A stretch of DNA of 64,000 nucleotides from Pelomonas sp. Root1217 (lineage in GTDB: Bacteria > Pseudomonadota > Gammaproteobacteria > Burkholderiales > Burkholderiaceae_C). Position numbers and translations under genes: made by a program. The notes below the pieces were generated by a model that was not told the DNA's origin, searched no databases, and was given only the letters and a program-made list of their open reading frames with translations. Positions 42,803 to 51,439 of the stretch are shown piece by piece (positions within the stretch are counted from its first letter, which is position 1; each line of letters opens with the position of its first letter). The stretch covers positions 13,309 to 77,308 of the forward strand of contig NZ_LMDC01000003.1 in assembly GCF_001425705.1 (NCBI RefSeq), given 5' to 3'.

Positions 42803-45478
42803 ATGACTGACATCAGCCGCCAAGCCCTGTTCGGCAAGCTCAACCCGCTGGCCTACAAATCCATCGAAGGCGCCACCGTCTTCTGCAAGCTCAGGGGCAA
42901 CCCTTATGTCGAGCTGGTGCACTGGATCACCCAGCTGCTGGAGAACAACGAGTCCGACGTCAGCGCCATCGTGCGCCACTACGGGCTGGACGCGGCGGCG
43001 CTGGCGCGTGACGTGACGACCGCGCTGGACCGCCTGCCGCGCGGGTCGACGGCCATCAGCGACTTCTCCGAGCACATCACCCACGCCATCCAGCAGGGCT
43101 GGGTCTATTCGACGCTGATGTACGGCGACGCTCAGGTGCGTTCGGGCCACCTGCTGCTGGCACTGCTGTCCACGCGCACGCTGCGTGAAGCGCTGTTCGG
43201 CATCTCGCGCCAGTTCGAGAAGATCAAGGCCGATGACCTGGCCGACAAGCTGCAAAGCCTGGTCGGCAAGACCGGCGAAGCCGGCCTGGGCGCCACCGAC
43301 GGCAGCGCGTTGAACAGCGCGCAACCCGGCCAAGCCGAGGGCGCGATGGCTCCCGCCGCCATGGGCCGCCAGGAGGCGCTGAAGAAGTTCACCGTCGACC
43401 TGACCGAGAAGGCGCGCAAGGGCGAGATCGATCCGGTGACGGGTCGCGACGACGAGATCCGTCAGATCGTCGACATCCTGATGCGCCGCCGCCAGAACAA
43501 CCCGCTGCTGACCGGCGAGGCCGGTGTCGGCAAGACGGCCGTGGTGGAAGGCTTTGCGCTGCGCCTGGCACGCGGCGACGTGCCGCCGCCCATGCAGGGC
43601 GTCACGCTGCTGACGCTGGACATCGGCCTGCTGCAGGCCGGCGCGTCCATGAAGGGAGAGTTCGAGCAGCGCCTGCGCCAGGTCATCGACGAGGTGCAGG
43701 GCAGCCCCACGCCCATCATCCTGTTCATCGACGAGATCCACACCCTCGTCGGCGCGGGTGGCGCCGCCGGCACGGGCGACGCAGCCAACCTGCTCAAGCC
43801 CGCCCTGGCGCGCGGCAACCTGCGCACCGTGGGCGCGACGACCTGGGCCGAGTACAAGAAGTACATCGAGAAGGACCCGGCCCTGACCCGCCGCTTCCAG
43901 ACCGTGCAGGTCGAGGAGCCCGACGAGAAGAAGGCCATCCTGATGCTGCGCGGCGTCGCCACGGTGCTGGAGAAGCACCACAAGGTCCAGCTGCTCGACG
44001 AGGCCATCGAGGCCGCCGTCAAGCTGTCGCACCGCTACATCCCGGCCCGCCAACTGCCCGACAAGGCCGTCAGCCTGCTCGACACCGCCTGCGCCCGCGT
44101 CGCCGTCAGCCAGCACGCGATGCCGGCCGAGGTGGAGGACTGCAAGCGCCGCATCGAGTCGCTGGAGATCGAGCAGGGCATCATCGGCCGTGAGGCCCAG
44201 GTGGGCGTGCATATCGGCGACCGCGGCGTCGGCGTTGAGGAGAAGCTGGCCAACGAACGCGCGCGGCTGGCGACGCTGGAAGTGCGCTGGCAGCAGGAGA
44301 AGGACGTCGTCGCGAGGATCCTGGAGCTGCGCGCCAAGTTGCGCGGTGACGGCCAGCCGGTCGACGAGGCGGCTTCGGCCCAACCCGACCGCGACGGCCT
44401 GCTCGGCGAGATGCACGCAGCGCAAGCCCAGCTCGCCGAACTGCAGGGCGATGCGCCGCTGATCCTGCCCTCGGTGGACGCCCAGGCCGTCGCCAGCGTC
44501 GTCGCCGACTGGACCGGCATCCCCGTCGGCCGCATGGTCAAGAACGAGCTGGAAGCCGTGCTGCGCCTGGGCGCCACGCTGGGCCAGCGCGTCATCGGCC
44601 AGCAGCATGGCCTGGACATGATCGCCCGGCGCATCCAGACCTCGCGCGCCAAGCTCGACAACCCGAACAAGCCCATCGGCGTCTTCATGCTGTGCGGCAC
44701 TTCGGGCGTCGGCAAGACCGAGACGGCGCTGGCGCTGGCGGAGTCGCTGTACGGCGGCGAGCAGAACGTCATCACCATCAACATGAGCGAGTACCAGGAG
44801 TCGCACACCGTCTCCACGCTCAAGGGCGCGCCTCCGGGCTACGTCGGCTACGGCGAAGGCGGCGTGCTTACCGAGGCCGTGCGCCGCCGGCCCTACAGCG
44901 TCGTGCTGCTGGACGAGGTCGAGAAGGCCCACCCCGACGTGCACGAACTCTTCTTCCAGGTCTTCGACAAGGGCTGGATGGAGGACGGCGAAGGCCGCAT
45001 GATCGACTTCAAGAACACCATCATCCTGCTGACCAGCAATGTGGGTTCCGAGCTCATCATGAACATGTGCCGCGACCCTGAACTGCTGCCCGACCCCGAG
45101 TCGCTGGCCACGGCGCTGACCGAGCCGCTGCAGAAGGTTTTCCCGCCGGCGCTGCTGGGTCGCATCGTCACGATCCCCTACTACCCGCTGAGCGATGAGA
45201 TGCTGGCCCGCATCGTGCGCCTGCAGCTCGGCCGCATCGTCAAGCGCGTGGCCGAGAACCATCGCATCCCCTTCGAGTACAGCGACGCGGCGGTGGAGCT
45301 CATCGTCAAGCGCTGCAACAACGCCGAATCGGGCGGCCGCATCATCGACGCCATCCTGACCAACACGGTGCTGCCCAAGGTGTCGATCGAGTACCTGTCG
45401 CGCACGGCCTCCGGCCAACCGCTGCAGAAGGTCAGCCTCGGCGTGACCGATGGCGATTTCAGCTACGCCTTTGATTGA
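42803..45478 (+). CDS. clpV: T6SS AAA+ ATPase ClpV (TssH)
   Basis: 891 aa. ClpV disassembles contracted sheaths by threading TssC. The start ATG 42803 (MTDISRQALF) has GAGGAG eight bases upstream; an in-frame ATG at 42773 is less likely. N-domain repeats bind the TssC helix. The two ATPase domains have Walker A GEAGVGKTA (about 238) with Walker B FIDEIHTL, and GTSGVGKTE (about 632) with LLDEVEKAH; a coiled-coil middle domain lies between them (LEVRWQQEKDVVARILELRA). The ClpB-type C-terminus is complete. A palindromic CACAGAG repeat follows about 20 bases after the stop. Confidence 0.96.
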   Translation: MTDISRQALFGKLNPLAYKSIEGATVFCKLRGNPYVELVHWITQLLENNESDVSAIVRHYGLDAAALARDVTTALDRLPRGSTAISDFSEHITHAIQQGWVYSTLMYGDAQVRSGHLLLALLSTRTLREALFGISRQFEKIKADDLADKLQSLVGKTGEAGLGATDGSALNSAQPGQAEGAMAPAAMGRQEALKKFTVDLTEKARKGEIDPVTGRDDEIRQIVDILMRRRQNNPLLTGEAGVGKTAVVEGFALRLARGDVPPPMQGVTLLTLDIGLLQAGASMKGEFEQRLRQVIDEVQGSPTPIILFIDEIHTLVGAGGAAGTGDAANLLKPALARGNLRTVGATTWAEYKKYIEKDPALTRRFQTVQVEEPDEKKAILMLRGVATVLEKHHKVQLLDEAIEAAVKLSHRYIPARQLPDKAVSLLDTACARVAVSQHAMPAEVEDCKRRIESLEIEQGIIGREAQVGVHIGDRGVGVEEKLANERARLATLEVRWQQEKDVVARILELRAKLRGDGQPVDEAASAQPDRDGLLGEMHAAQAQLAELQGDAPLILPSVDAQAVASVVADWTGIPVGRMVKNELEAVLRLGATLGQRVIGQQHGLDMIARRIQTSRAKLDNPNKPIGVFMLCGTSGVGKTETALALAESLYGGEQNVITINMSEYQESHTVSTLKGAPPGYVGYGEGGVLTEAVRRRPYSVVLLDEVEKAHPDVHELFFQVFDKGWMEDGEGRMIDFKNTIILLTSNVGSELIMNMCRDPELLPDPESLATALTEPLQKVFPPALLGRIVTIPYYPLSDEMLARIVRLQLGRIVKRVAENHRIPFEYSDAAVELIVKRCNNAESGGRIIDAILTNTVLPKVSIEYLSRTASGQPLQKVSLGVTDGDFSYAFD

Positions 45479-45496
45479 GCCGCATGAACTCAAAAG

Positions 45497-45566
45497 GCAA
45501 CCACAGAGTCACAGAGGCACAGAGGAATGCAGAGGCTTCTCTGTGTCTCCGTGCCTCTGTGGTTGC
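45497..45566. repeat. CACAGAG palindromic hairpin repeat, copy 1
   Basis: Two arms of about 28 bases (starting GCAACCACAGAG and ending CTCTGTGGTTGC) face each other around a loop of about 14 bases. Each arm contains about three CACAGAG-like heptamers. The flank on the left (ATGAACTCAAAAGGC) is shared with copy 3. It lies between clpV and vgrG. Confidence 0.85.
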
Positions 45567-45607
45567 ATTTCTGCAGACCTGCCGCGTGCGCGGAATGAAG
45601 AGCTGCC

Positions 45608-48172
45608 ATGAGTGATGTCATGTCCATCACCACCAAGCTGGGTGGTGACAAGTTGCTGGTGCTGCGCATGGAGGGACGGGAGCAGTTGGGCGCCCTTCCC
45701 GAGTGGCAGGTCGACCTGGTCGGCAACGTCAGCCTGCTGGGCGTGCGCGAGTCCATCGACCTGCACGCGCTGCTGGGCTCGCGCGCCAACGTCAGCATCG
45801 AACATGGTGCCAAGCGTCACTTCAATGGCTTCATCACCGAAGCGCAACGCGGTGAACGCCATGGCCGCTTTGACTCCTTCCGCATCACCATGCGGCCCTG
45901 GACCTGGTTCGCCACCAAGTCGCGCAACTCCAAGGTGTTCCAGAACAAGAGCGTGAAAGACATCGTCACCGCTGTCCTCACGCCCTACAGCGCCGACTTC
46001 GCCTGGCGGCTGCAGGACGCCTCGGTCTACAAGCCGCTGGAGTACTGCGTGCAGTACCAGGAGTCGGACTTCGACTTCGTCAGCCGCCTGCTGGAGGAGT
46101 TCGGCATCTACTACTTCTTCGAGCACACCAGCACCACTCACACCATGGTGCTGATCGACTCGATGGGCAAGCACAAGGCCAAGACGGGCGACAAGACCGT
46201 CAAATGGTCCCACAAGCTCGATGCCACCAAGCCCACCCTGGTCGACTGGAAGTCGATCGAGGAGGTGCATTCGGTCAAGGCCGTCGTGCGCGACTACGAC
46301 TACCTCGCGACGGCCTCCGCCATCCAGCAGGAGCACAGCGCGCTGCCCACGGCGGCGACCGCCAAGCTCGGCGATGCCGAGGTCTATGAATTCCCAGCCC
46401 GTGCGGTGCAAAACCAGGTCAAGCCCGACGCACAGCCGACCGCGGCGGCTGCCATCCGCGTCGCCAAGATGCGGCTGGAAGAGCTGCAGTCGTTGCAGCA
46501 GATCTTCACCGGCACCACCAATTGCAACGACATCACCGTGGGCGCCACCTTCGATCTCGAAGACGCCCTCAACGCGGCCGACGACGACAGCTACCTGGTC
46601 GTCGGCATGAACTTCCACGCCGAGTTTGCCGACCACGAGGCCATCGACGATCTCAGGTCCCTGCCGCGCCGCCGCGACGGCGTGATCGCCAATCTCATGT
46701 GCATCAGCACGGGCGGCAATGCCTTCCGCCCGCAGCGCCGCACGCCGCGGCCCATCATGTACGGGCCGCAGACGGCCATCGTCGTCGGCGCCTCGGGCAA
46801 CGAGGTGGAGACCGACAAGCATGGCCGCATCAAGGTGCAGTTCCACTGGGACCGCCTGGGCGAGAACAACGAGAACAGCTCCTGCTTCGTGCGACTGTCC
46901 CAGCCCTGGGCGGGCAAGGGCATGGGCCTGTGGATGATCCCCCGCGTCGGGCACGAGGTTGTTGTCAGCTTCATCGGCGGCGACCCCGACCGGCCCCTCA
47001 TCACGGGCTCGGTGCACAACGACATCAACACGCCCATCTATCCCCTGCCCGCCAATTCCGACATCAGCGGCTGGCGCACCCACTCGACCAAGAATGGCGC
47101 GGCCGATGCCCGCCATGAATTGCGCTTCGACGACAAGACGGGCAAGGAATATGTCTGGCTGCAGTCGCAGAAGGACTTCCGGCGCCATGTGAAGGAAGAT
47201 GCCTTCGACTGGATCGAGATGAACGAGACCAAGAAGGTCAAGCTCACGCGCAAGGAGGTCGTCGGCGAGAACTGGTATGTCAACGTCGGCAAGGACGTCA
47301 TGCACGACCTCGGCAAGGACCTGCACACCAAGGTCGCCGGTGACATCTTCACGACGGGTGCAGCCACCTACCAGCTCAAGCTCGAGAAGGACTTCAACGC
47401 CAAGGTCGGTGCCGACTACGGGCTTGACGTCACCGGCAAGACGGCAGTCAAGGCCGGCGGCGACATCAACCTGCAAAGCGGCGGCGCGGGCAACTTCAAG
47501 ACGACGGGCAACCTCGTCGGCGAGGCCGGCGCCAAGCTGTCGCTGAAGGCCACGGCCGACCTGCTGATGCAAGCCGTCAACATCAAGGCCAAGGGCAGCG
47601 CCGAGATCGTGCTGGAGGCCGCGGCCGGCATCAAGATCGTCTGCGGCGGCTCGGTCATCACGCTGGGCCCGGCGGGCGTCACCATCGACGGGCCGCTGGT
47701 CAAGGTCAACTGCGGTGGTGGCGGCGGGTCTGCCGGCGCGGCCGAGAGCGCGGCCGCGGCCGAGCCCAAGGCGCCGGAAGACGCCATGAACCAGGAACTG
47801 CTGACGCCGGCCAAGGCCACGGACTACGACAAGCTGTTTGCCGACCCCCTGACCGTCGAGACCGCGACGCCGAACACCGCCGCCGCGGCCAATGCGAGTG
47901 CGGACGCCGCAGCCGCGGCCAAGGCAGCCGCAGATACCGCTGCTGCCGCCGCAGCCGCTGCGGCCCGTGCGGCCAAGATCCGCGCCGCCGGCCTTGCCGG
48001 CGCAGCCGCTGCCCTTGCTGCGGGAGGCGCTGCAGCGGCCGCCTTGGCCGCGGCTGCGGCCGGCGGCGGAGGGGGCGCGGAGGACAACGAGGACGACGCC
48101 AAGAACGCCGACCCAGCCACCCCACCTCCCGACGACGCCGCAGGTTCCGAGGGCGGCGGAGGGCCGGCTTGA
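45608..48172 (+). CDS. vgrG: T6SS spike protein VgrG (TssI) with Ala/Gly-rich acidic tail
   Basis: 854 aa. VgrG trimers form the puncturing spike on the Hcp tube. The gp27-like part has FNGFITEAQRGERHG, FRITMRPWTWFAT, NKSVKDIVTAVL, VQYQESDFDFVSRLLEEFGI and YYFFEHT. The gp5/OB part has DKHGRIKVQFHWDRLGENNE, SCFVRLSQPWAGKGMG, IPRVGHEVVVSFIGGDPDRP and TGSVHN. A gp5-like beta-helix of VgrG repeats follows (VGENWYVNVGKDVMHDLGKD, TGKTAVKAGGDINLQSGG). From about residue 700 there is a low-complexity tail rich in Ala, then Gly with an acidic end (GAEDNEDDAKNAD). No enzyme domain is recognised in the tail. Confidence 0.93.
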   Translation: MSDVMSITTKLGGDKLLVLRMEGREQLGALPEWQVDLVGNVSLLGVRESIDLHALLGSRANVSIEHGAKRHFNGFITEAQRGERHGRFDSFRITMRPWTWFATKSRNSKVFQNKSVKDIVTAVLTPYSADFAWRLQDASVYKPLEYCVQYQESDFDFVSRLLEEFGIYYFFEHTSTTHTMVLIDSMGKHKAKTGDKTVKWSHKLDATKPTLVDWKSIEEVHSVKAVVRDYDYLATASAIQQEHSALPTAATAKLGDAEVYEFPARAVQNQVKPDAQPTAAAAIRVAKMRLEELQSLQQIFTGTTNCNDITVGATFDLEDALNAADDDSYLVVGMNFHAEFADHEAIDDLRSLPRRRDGVIANLMCISTGGNAFRPQRRTPRPIMYGPQTAIVVGASGNEVETDKHGRIKVQFHWDRLGENNENSSCFVRLSQPWAGKGMGLWMIPRVGHEVVVSFIGGDPDRPLITGSVHNDINTPIYPLPANSDISGWRTHSTKNGAADARHELRFDDKTGKEYVWLQSQKDFRRHVKEDAFDWIEMNETKKVKLTRKEVVGENWYVNVGKDVMHDLGKDLHTKVAGDIFTTGAATYQLKLEKDFNAKVGADYGLDVTGKTAVKAGGDINLQSGGAGNFKTTGNLVGEAGAKLSLKATADLLMQAVNIKAKGSAEIVLEAAAGIKIVCGGSVITLGPAGVTIDGPLVKVNCGGGGGSAGAAESAAAAEPKAPEDAMNQELLTPAKATDYDKLFADPLTVETATPNTAAAANASADAAAAAKAAADTAAAAAAAAARAAKIRAAGLAGAAAALAAGGAAAAALAAAAAGGGGGAEDNEDDAKNADPATPPPDDAAGSEGGGGPA

Positions 48173-48711
48173 ACGCTGCCGCTCTGGCCACGGCCCAGAT
48201 CCGATCAGCACTGTGGGACCGGCCGGACGGGCGCGTGCATGCCGTCGTCGACGGTGGTGTCATTCCCGGCCTGCTGGAACGGCTGCAGGCCGGGCAGTCC
48301 GTCGGTTGGGACTGCCTGCAGCGCGGCGCCCTCAAGCCCGAGGCCGCCGCGCAGGCGGCCTACATCGTCGAGCTGCAACCGGAGGCCGATCTCACCGGCT
48401 GGTTGCTCGGTGAAGCCTGCACCGCCTTCGAGGGGTGGGGCGTGCTGATGACGTCCAACCGGCCGCTGCTCGCCATGCGCGAGCACAGCCGCGACCTCGC
48501 GGAGGTGCGCACGCCCGAGGGCCGCCGCCGGCCGTGGCGCTGGTGGGACCCCGAGCTGCTGGCCCTGCTGCTGCCGGGCCTGGCGCCGTCGCAGCTCGAC
48601 GCATTCTTCGCGGCTGGGCAGCAGCTTGTCTGCCCGGGCGCGAGGCGCTGGACCTGGTGGCAAAGACTGGATGGCGTGCTGGACAGCCAAGTCCGGGAGC
48701 GGGTGAACTGA
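48169..48711 (+). CDS. DUF4123 protein, T6SS effector chaperone (Tap/TEC type)
   Basis: 180 aa from TTG 48169, overlapping the vgrG stop as TTGA, with GGAGGG five bases upstream. The sequence fits DUF4123: VDGGVIPGLLERLQAGQSVG, AYIVELQPEADLTGWLLGEA, WGVLMTSNRPLLAMREHSRD, WRWWDPELLALLLPGLAPSQ and LDAFFAAGQQLVC. DUF4123 proteins load a specific effector on the cognate VgrG and are usually encoded just before that effector. The following gene overlaps by one base (TGATG), so its product is the first candidate cargo. Confidence 0.85.
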   Translation: MNAAALATAQIRSALWDRPDGRVHAVVDGGVIPGLLERLQAGQSVGWDCLQRGALKPEAAAQAAYIVELQPEADLTGWLLGEACTAFEGWGVLMTSNRPLLAMREHSRDLAEVRTPEGRRRPWRWWDPELLALLLPGLAPSQLDAFFAAGQQLVCPGARRWTWWQRLDGVLDSQVRERVN

Positions 48712-50450
48712 TGCTCCAACTCAACGCGGATCAGCTGGAGAAAGTCGAGGCCCTGCAGCTCAAGCGCGATTCGCGCGAACTGCTGCAGTTGCTGGGCAGC
48801 GTCTGGCCCGCGGTCGCCGAGCAGCTCCAGGCCCGCTGGCCGGCCTTCATCGAAGTGGCGCTGGAGCACGCCCAGCAAATCGGCCTGCGCCATGTCGCTG
48901 AACTGGCCCGTTATGCCTCGCTGTGCTGCCTGTGGGGCGCGGGCTTCGAGGCCAAGCCCCGCTTTGAATGGGCTGCGGCCATTACTGCCGACCCGCTACT
49001 CAGCCCGACGCTGAAGCTGCACCAGCTCACCCACCGCTCGCGAGAGGAACTTGTGCGCCGCGCCGCCAAGGCCGCGCCCACCGGCGATGCGATGACGCCG
49101 GCAGGCTACGACAAGGCCTTGGCCGCCGTTGAAGCGGGGCTCGGCCGCGCAGCACGCGGCCGAACCATCTTTCTCGACCAGCCGCCGCCGCCCCGGCCCA
49201 CGGCCTGCGATCTCGCCGCCATCACCTTCGCCGTCGCCGAGCCCAAACCGCTGCAGGCTTACCATGGCCAGGACGGTAGCTGGCGGCGCGTCGACCTGGT
49301 GCCCTGGGCGCCGCAGCCAGAAACCTTGTCCGCGCCACTCGACGAGCCTCGTCTGCTGCCGGTGCTCAGCCGCGCCGTGGGCGCCGGCGCGAGCGCGCGG
49401 CTGCAGCTCGCGGTCAGCACCGAAGCCACCTGTGATGCCCATCACCCCGAGGTACTGCATGCAACCGGCGCCGGCCGCCTGACCTGGCGCGGCGCCGACA
49501 CTGCCCGCCTGAGCCTGACGCTGCATGCGCCGCCAAGCCCGCCGGCCGATTCCAAGCTCGGCCCCGCCGGCATCGCCCACGGCGAGCCTCCCGATGTGCA
49601 AAGCGTCAGCATCAGCAGCTGCGGCATCCGCAATGCGGGCGCGCCACTGGGCCGCATCGAGCTCGGCCTGCAGGTGCATGCGGCCACGCAGCGCCTCGTC
49701 GAGGTCAGGCACGGCGCCCTGCCCGCCCTGGCCTGGCCCATCGAGGGCGAAGCTCCGCCGCTGAACGCGGCCGGTACCGCCTGCCATCTTGAAGCAGACG
49801 GCCACACCGAACCGGCGCCCGCCTGGCTCAAGGCCTGGCAGGGCCTGCAGCCCGCGGCCCGCGCCGGCCTCGAAAAACTCTTCATCGCCTGGTCGCGCCA
49901 CATGGCCGGCACCAGTGGCCGCATGGAGGCCGAACTGGCGCCCCTCGTCGGCCAGGCCGGCATCACCTGGGGTTGGCAACATGCTGCCGATGGCGCCGTC
50001 GCGTTGCATGTGCAGGGCGCCATCGACTTTGCGGCGTTGGTGCTGGACCTGCGGCTGAGCGGCGAACTCGATTGGCTTGGCAGCCGCGCCCGCGTCAGCC
50101 TGCGCGCCCAGGGCCGCAGCGAATGGCGCATGAACCTCGCTGACGGTGCCGCGTTGGAGCAAGCCAAGGCGACCTGGCGCCACCCCTTCACGCTGAGCCT
50201 CGATGCGATTGCCAACGGCCAGCCGGCCCTGCTGTCGGCCGGCCCGTTGGCCGAGCCGCTGCGCGGCGCCGTCGTCGGCGAATGCGGCCTGCGCCCGCGC
50301 CCGGACGGCCGTGGCCAGCAATGGTTCTACCGCCTGGCGATCGAGCCGGTGAACGTTTGCCTGCTGCGCCAGGATCCGCTCGGCGGCACCCAGCGTCAGC
50401 AGCGCGAGCTGATCCCGGCCCTGACACTCATCGATTGGAGTGCTGGATGA
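48711..50450 (+). CDS. Unknown protein downstream of DUF4123 gene; candidate VgrG-linked effector or adaptor
   Basis: 579 aa. The N-terminal 75 or so residues are helical (QLNADQLEKVEALQLKRDS, LRHVAELARYASLCCLWG) and resemble the small helical proteins often encoded after DUF4123 genes. The rest, about residues 170-579, is beta-rich with repeated 'RLxLxxxAxP' strands, and a middle helical segment (ARAGLEKLFIAWSRHMAGT). I see no lipase, nuclease, NADase or peptidoglycan-hydrolase motif and no membrane helix. Coupled by a one-base overlap to the chaperone gene. It may be a new effector, or a structural VgrG partner carrying a fused helical head. No adjacent clear immunity gene. Confidence 0.5.
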   Translation: MLQLNADQLEKVEALQLKRDSRELLQLLGSVWPAVAEQLQARWPAFIEVALEHAQQIGLRHVAELARYASLCCLWGAGFEAKPRFEWAAAITADPLLSPTLKLHQLTHRSREELVRRAAKAAPTGDAMTPAGYDKALAAVEAGLGRAARGRTIFLDQPPPPRPTACDLAAITFAVAEPKPLQAYHGQDGSWRRVDLVPWAPQPETLSAPLDEPRLLPVLSRAVGAGASARLQLAVSTEATCDAHHPEVLHATGAGRLTWRGADTARLSLTLHAPPSPPADSKLGPAGIAHGEPPDVQSVSISSCGIRNAGAPLGRIELGLQVHAATQRLVEVRHGALPALAWPIEGEAPPLNAAGTACHLEADGHTEPAPAWLKAWQGLQPAARAGLEKLFIAWSRHMAGTSGRMEAELAPLVGQAGITWGWQHAADGAVALHVQGAIDFAALVLDLRLSGELDWLGSRARVSLRAQGRSEWRMNLADGAALEQAKATWRHPFTLSLDAIANGQPALLSAGPLAEPLRGAVVGECGLRPRPDGRGQQWFYRLAIEPVNVCLLRQDPLGGTQRQQRELIPALTLIDWSAG

Positions 50451-50467
50451 CGGCCGAATTGAACACC

Positions 50468-50530
50468 GCCACAGAGGCACAGAGGCACGGAGAGAAATTC
50501 GCTTTCTCTGTGTCTCTGTGCCTCTGTGGC
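50468..50530. repeat. CACAGAG palindromic hairpin repeat, copy 2
   Basis: Arms GCCACAGAGGCACAGAGGCA (plus CGGAGAGA) and the reverse complement TTTCTCTGTGTC...CTCTGTGGC enclose a short loop. It occupies the gap between the unknown 579-aa gene and the next gene, 18 bases after the stop. It lacks the ATGAACTC flank of the other two copies. Confidence 0.83.
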
Positions 50531-50559
50531 TTTGTTTCTGCATTGCGAGGGCGTTTCTG

Positions 50560-51378
50560 ATGGACCGCCTGATGTGCCTGCACGTGCAGACCAGCGGCGA
50601 GCCAATCGAGGTGCACGTCAACGGCGTGCCCGTGCTCGCCCTGCCGGCTGGCGCGGGCAGTCAGTCGATCACCGTGCACGAATATCTGCAGAACGGCAGC
50701 AACCGCATCACGCTGGTCGTCGCGCCGCCGCCGATTGCGCAGGCCGTGGCCGCACCGAATGCCGCCGCCCAGCCGCGCATGGCCGCGCGCGCCGCCCAGG
50801 CGCGCGCGCGCCTCGTGCTGCTGCGCCAAGGCAAGAGCCTGGCCGACGAGGCCGTGCGCGTGCTGGCCGAGGTGGCCTGGGCCGTCGAGGAGGGCCAGGG
50901 CTTCGAGGCGCCCACCGTCGTGCACCAGGATCTGGAGCTGCCCGTCGGCTTCCCGCGCTGGCGCTGGCTCGACGCCCCCGTGCTCAACCCCGGCCCGCAG
51001 GATCGCCAGACCGTGCTCGCCGCCGTGCAGCGCCTTGCTTTCGACCTTTCACGCGGCAACCCTGACAGCTTTCTCGCCGCATGTCGCCTCAAGCTGGAGG
51101 AGGTCGACCAGGCCTACCAGCGCCCTGCCGGCCAGGGCGTCACCGCCTTGCGCGAGCAGGTGCAGCAGCTTTGGCAGGCTGGAGCTCTGGCAACGCTGCA
51201 GCCGCCCACGACGGAGAACCTGCTGCTGCGCGTGGTGGCCGGCGGGCGCCTGCTGGAATGCCTCAATCCCCTGGGCGCCCCGGTGCTCAGCAGCCAGAAC
51301 GACGATGCAACGCTCGGCAACATCGCATGGCCGCTGCGGCTGACACTGATCGAAGGCAAGGTTTATGTGCTCAGATGA
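50560..51378 (+). CDS. Unknown T6SS-cluster protein
   Basis: 272 aa. The start is ATG 50560 (MDRLMCLHVQTSGEPIEV) with GAGG about nine bases before it. The open frame reaches 50440, but the extra residues are encoded by the repeat and are not real. The first 75 residues are beta-rich (IEVHVNGVPVLALPAGAGSQ, NRITLVV), followed by an alanine/arginine helical stretch and a mostly alpha C-terminal half (VLAAVQRLAFDLSRGNPDSF, LREQVQQLWQAGAL), ending in beta strands (WPLRLTLIEGKVYVLR). No signal or catalytic motif seen. Lies between the candidate effector and tagH; could be a T6SS adaptor or immunity-type factor. Not recognised. Confidence 0.55.
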   Translation: MDRLMCLHVQTSGEPIEVHVNGVPVLALPAGAGSQSITVHEYLQNGSNRITLVVAPPPIAQAVAAPNAAAQPRMAARAAQARARLVLLRQGKSLADEAVRVLAEVAWAVEEGQGFEAPTVVHQDLELPVGFPRWRWLDAPVLNPGPQDRQTVLAAVQRLAFDLSRGNPDSFLAACRLKLEEVDQAYQRPAGQGVTALREQVQQLWQAGALATLQPPTTENLLLRVVAGGRLLECLNPLGAPVLSSQNDDATLGNIAWPLRLTLIEGKVYVLR

Positions 51379-51439
51379 GCATCCACACCCGCTTTGCAGG
51401 GGTCGTCGCAGACCCATGCCGCGCTGAGAATCGCTCACC

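Noticed and set aside
42746-45493. Very long open frame (about 915 codons) on the minus strand opposite clpV
   Set aside because: It is the antisense shadow of a high-GC gene; the composition is rich in Arg/Gly/His/Val with no domain, while the plus strand encodes a complete ClpV.
45509-48211. Minus-strand open frame of about 900 codons opposite vgrG
   Set aside because: Same reason: an antisense artefact of strong GC third-position bias over an intact VgrG; it also reads through a palindromic repeat.
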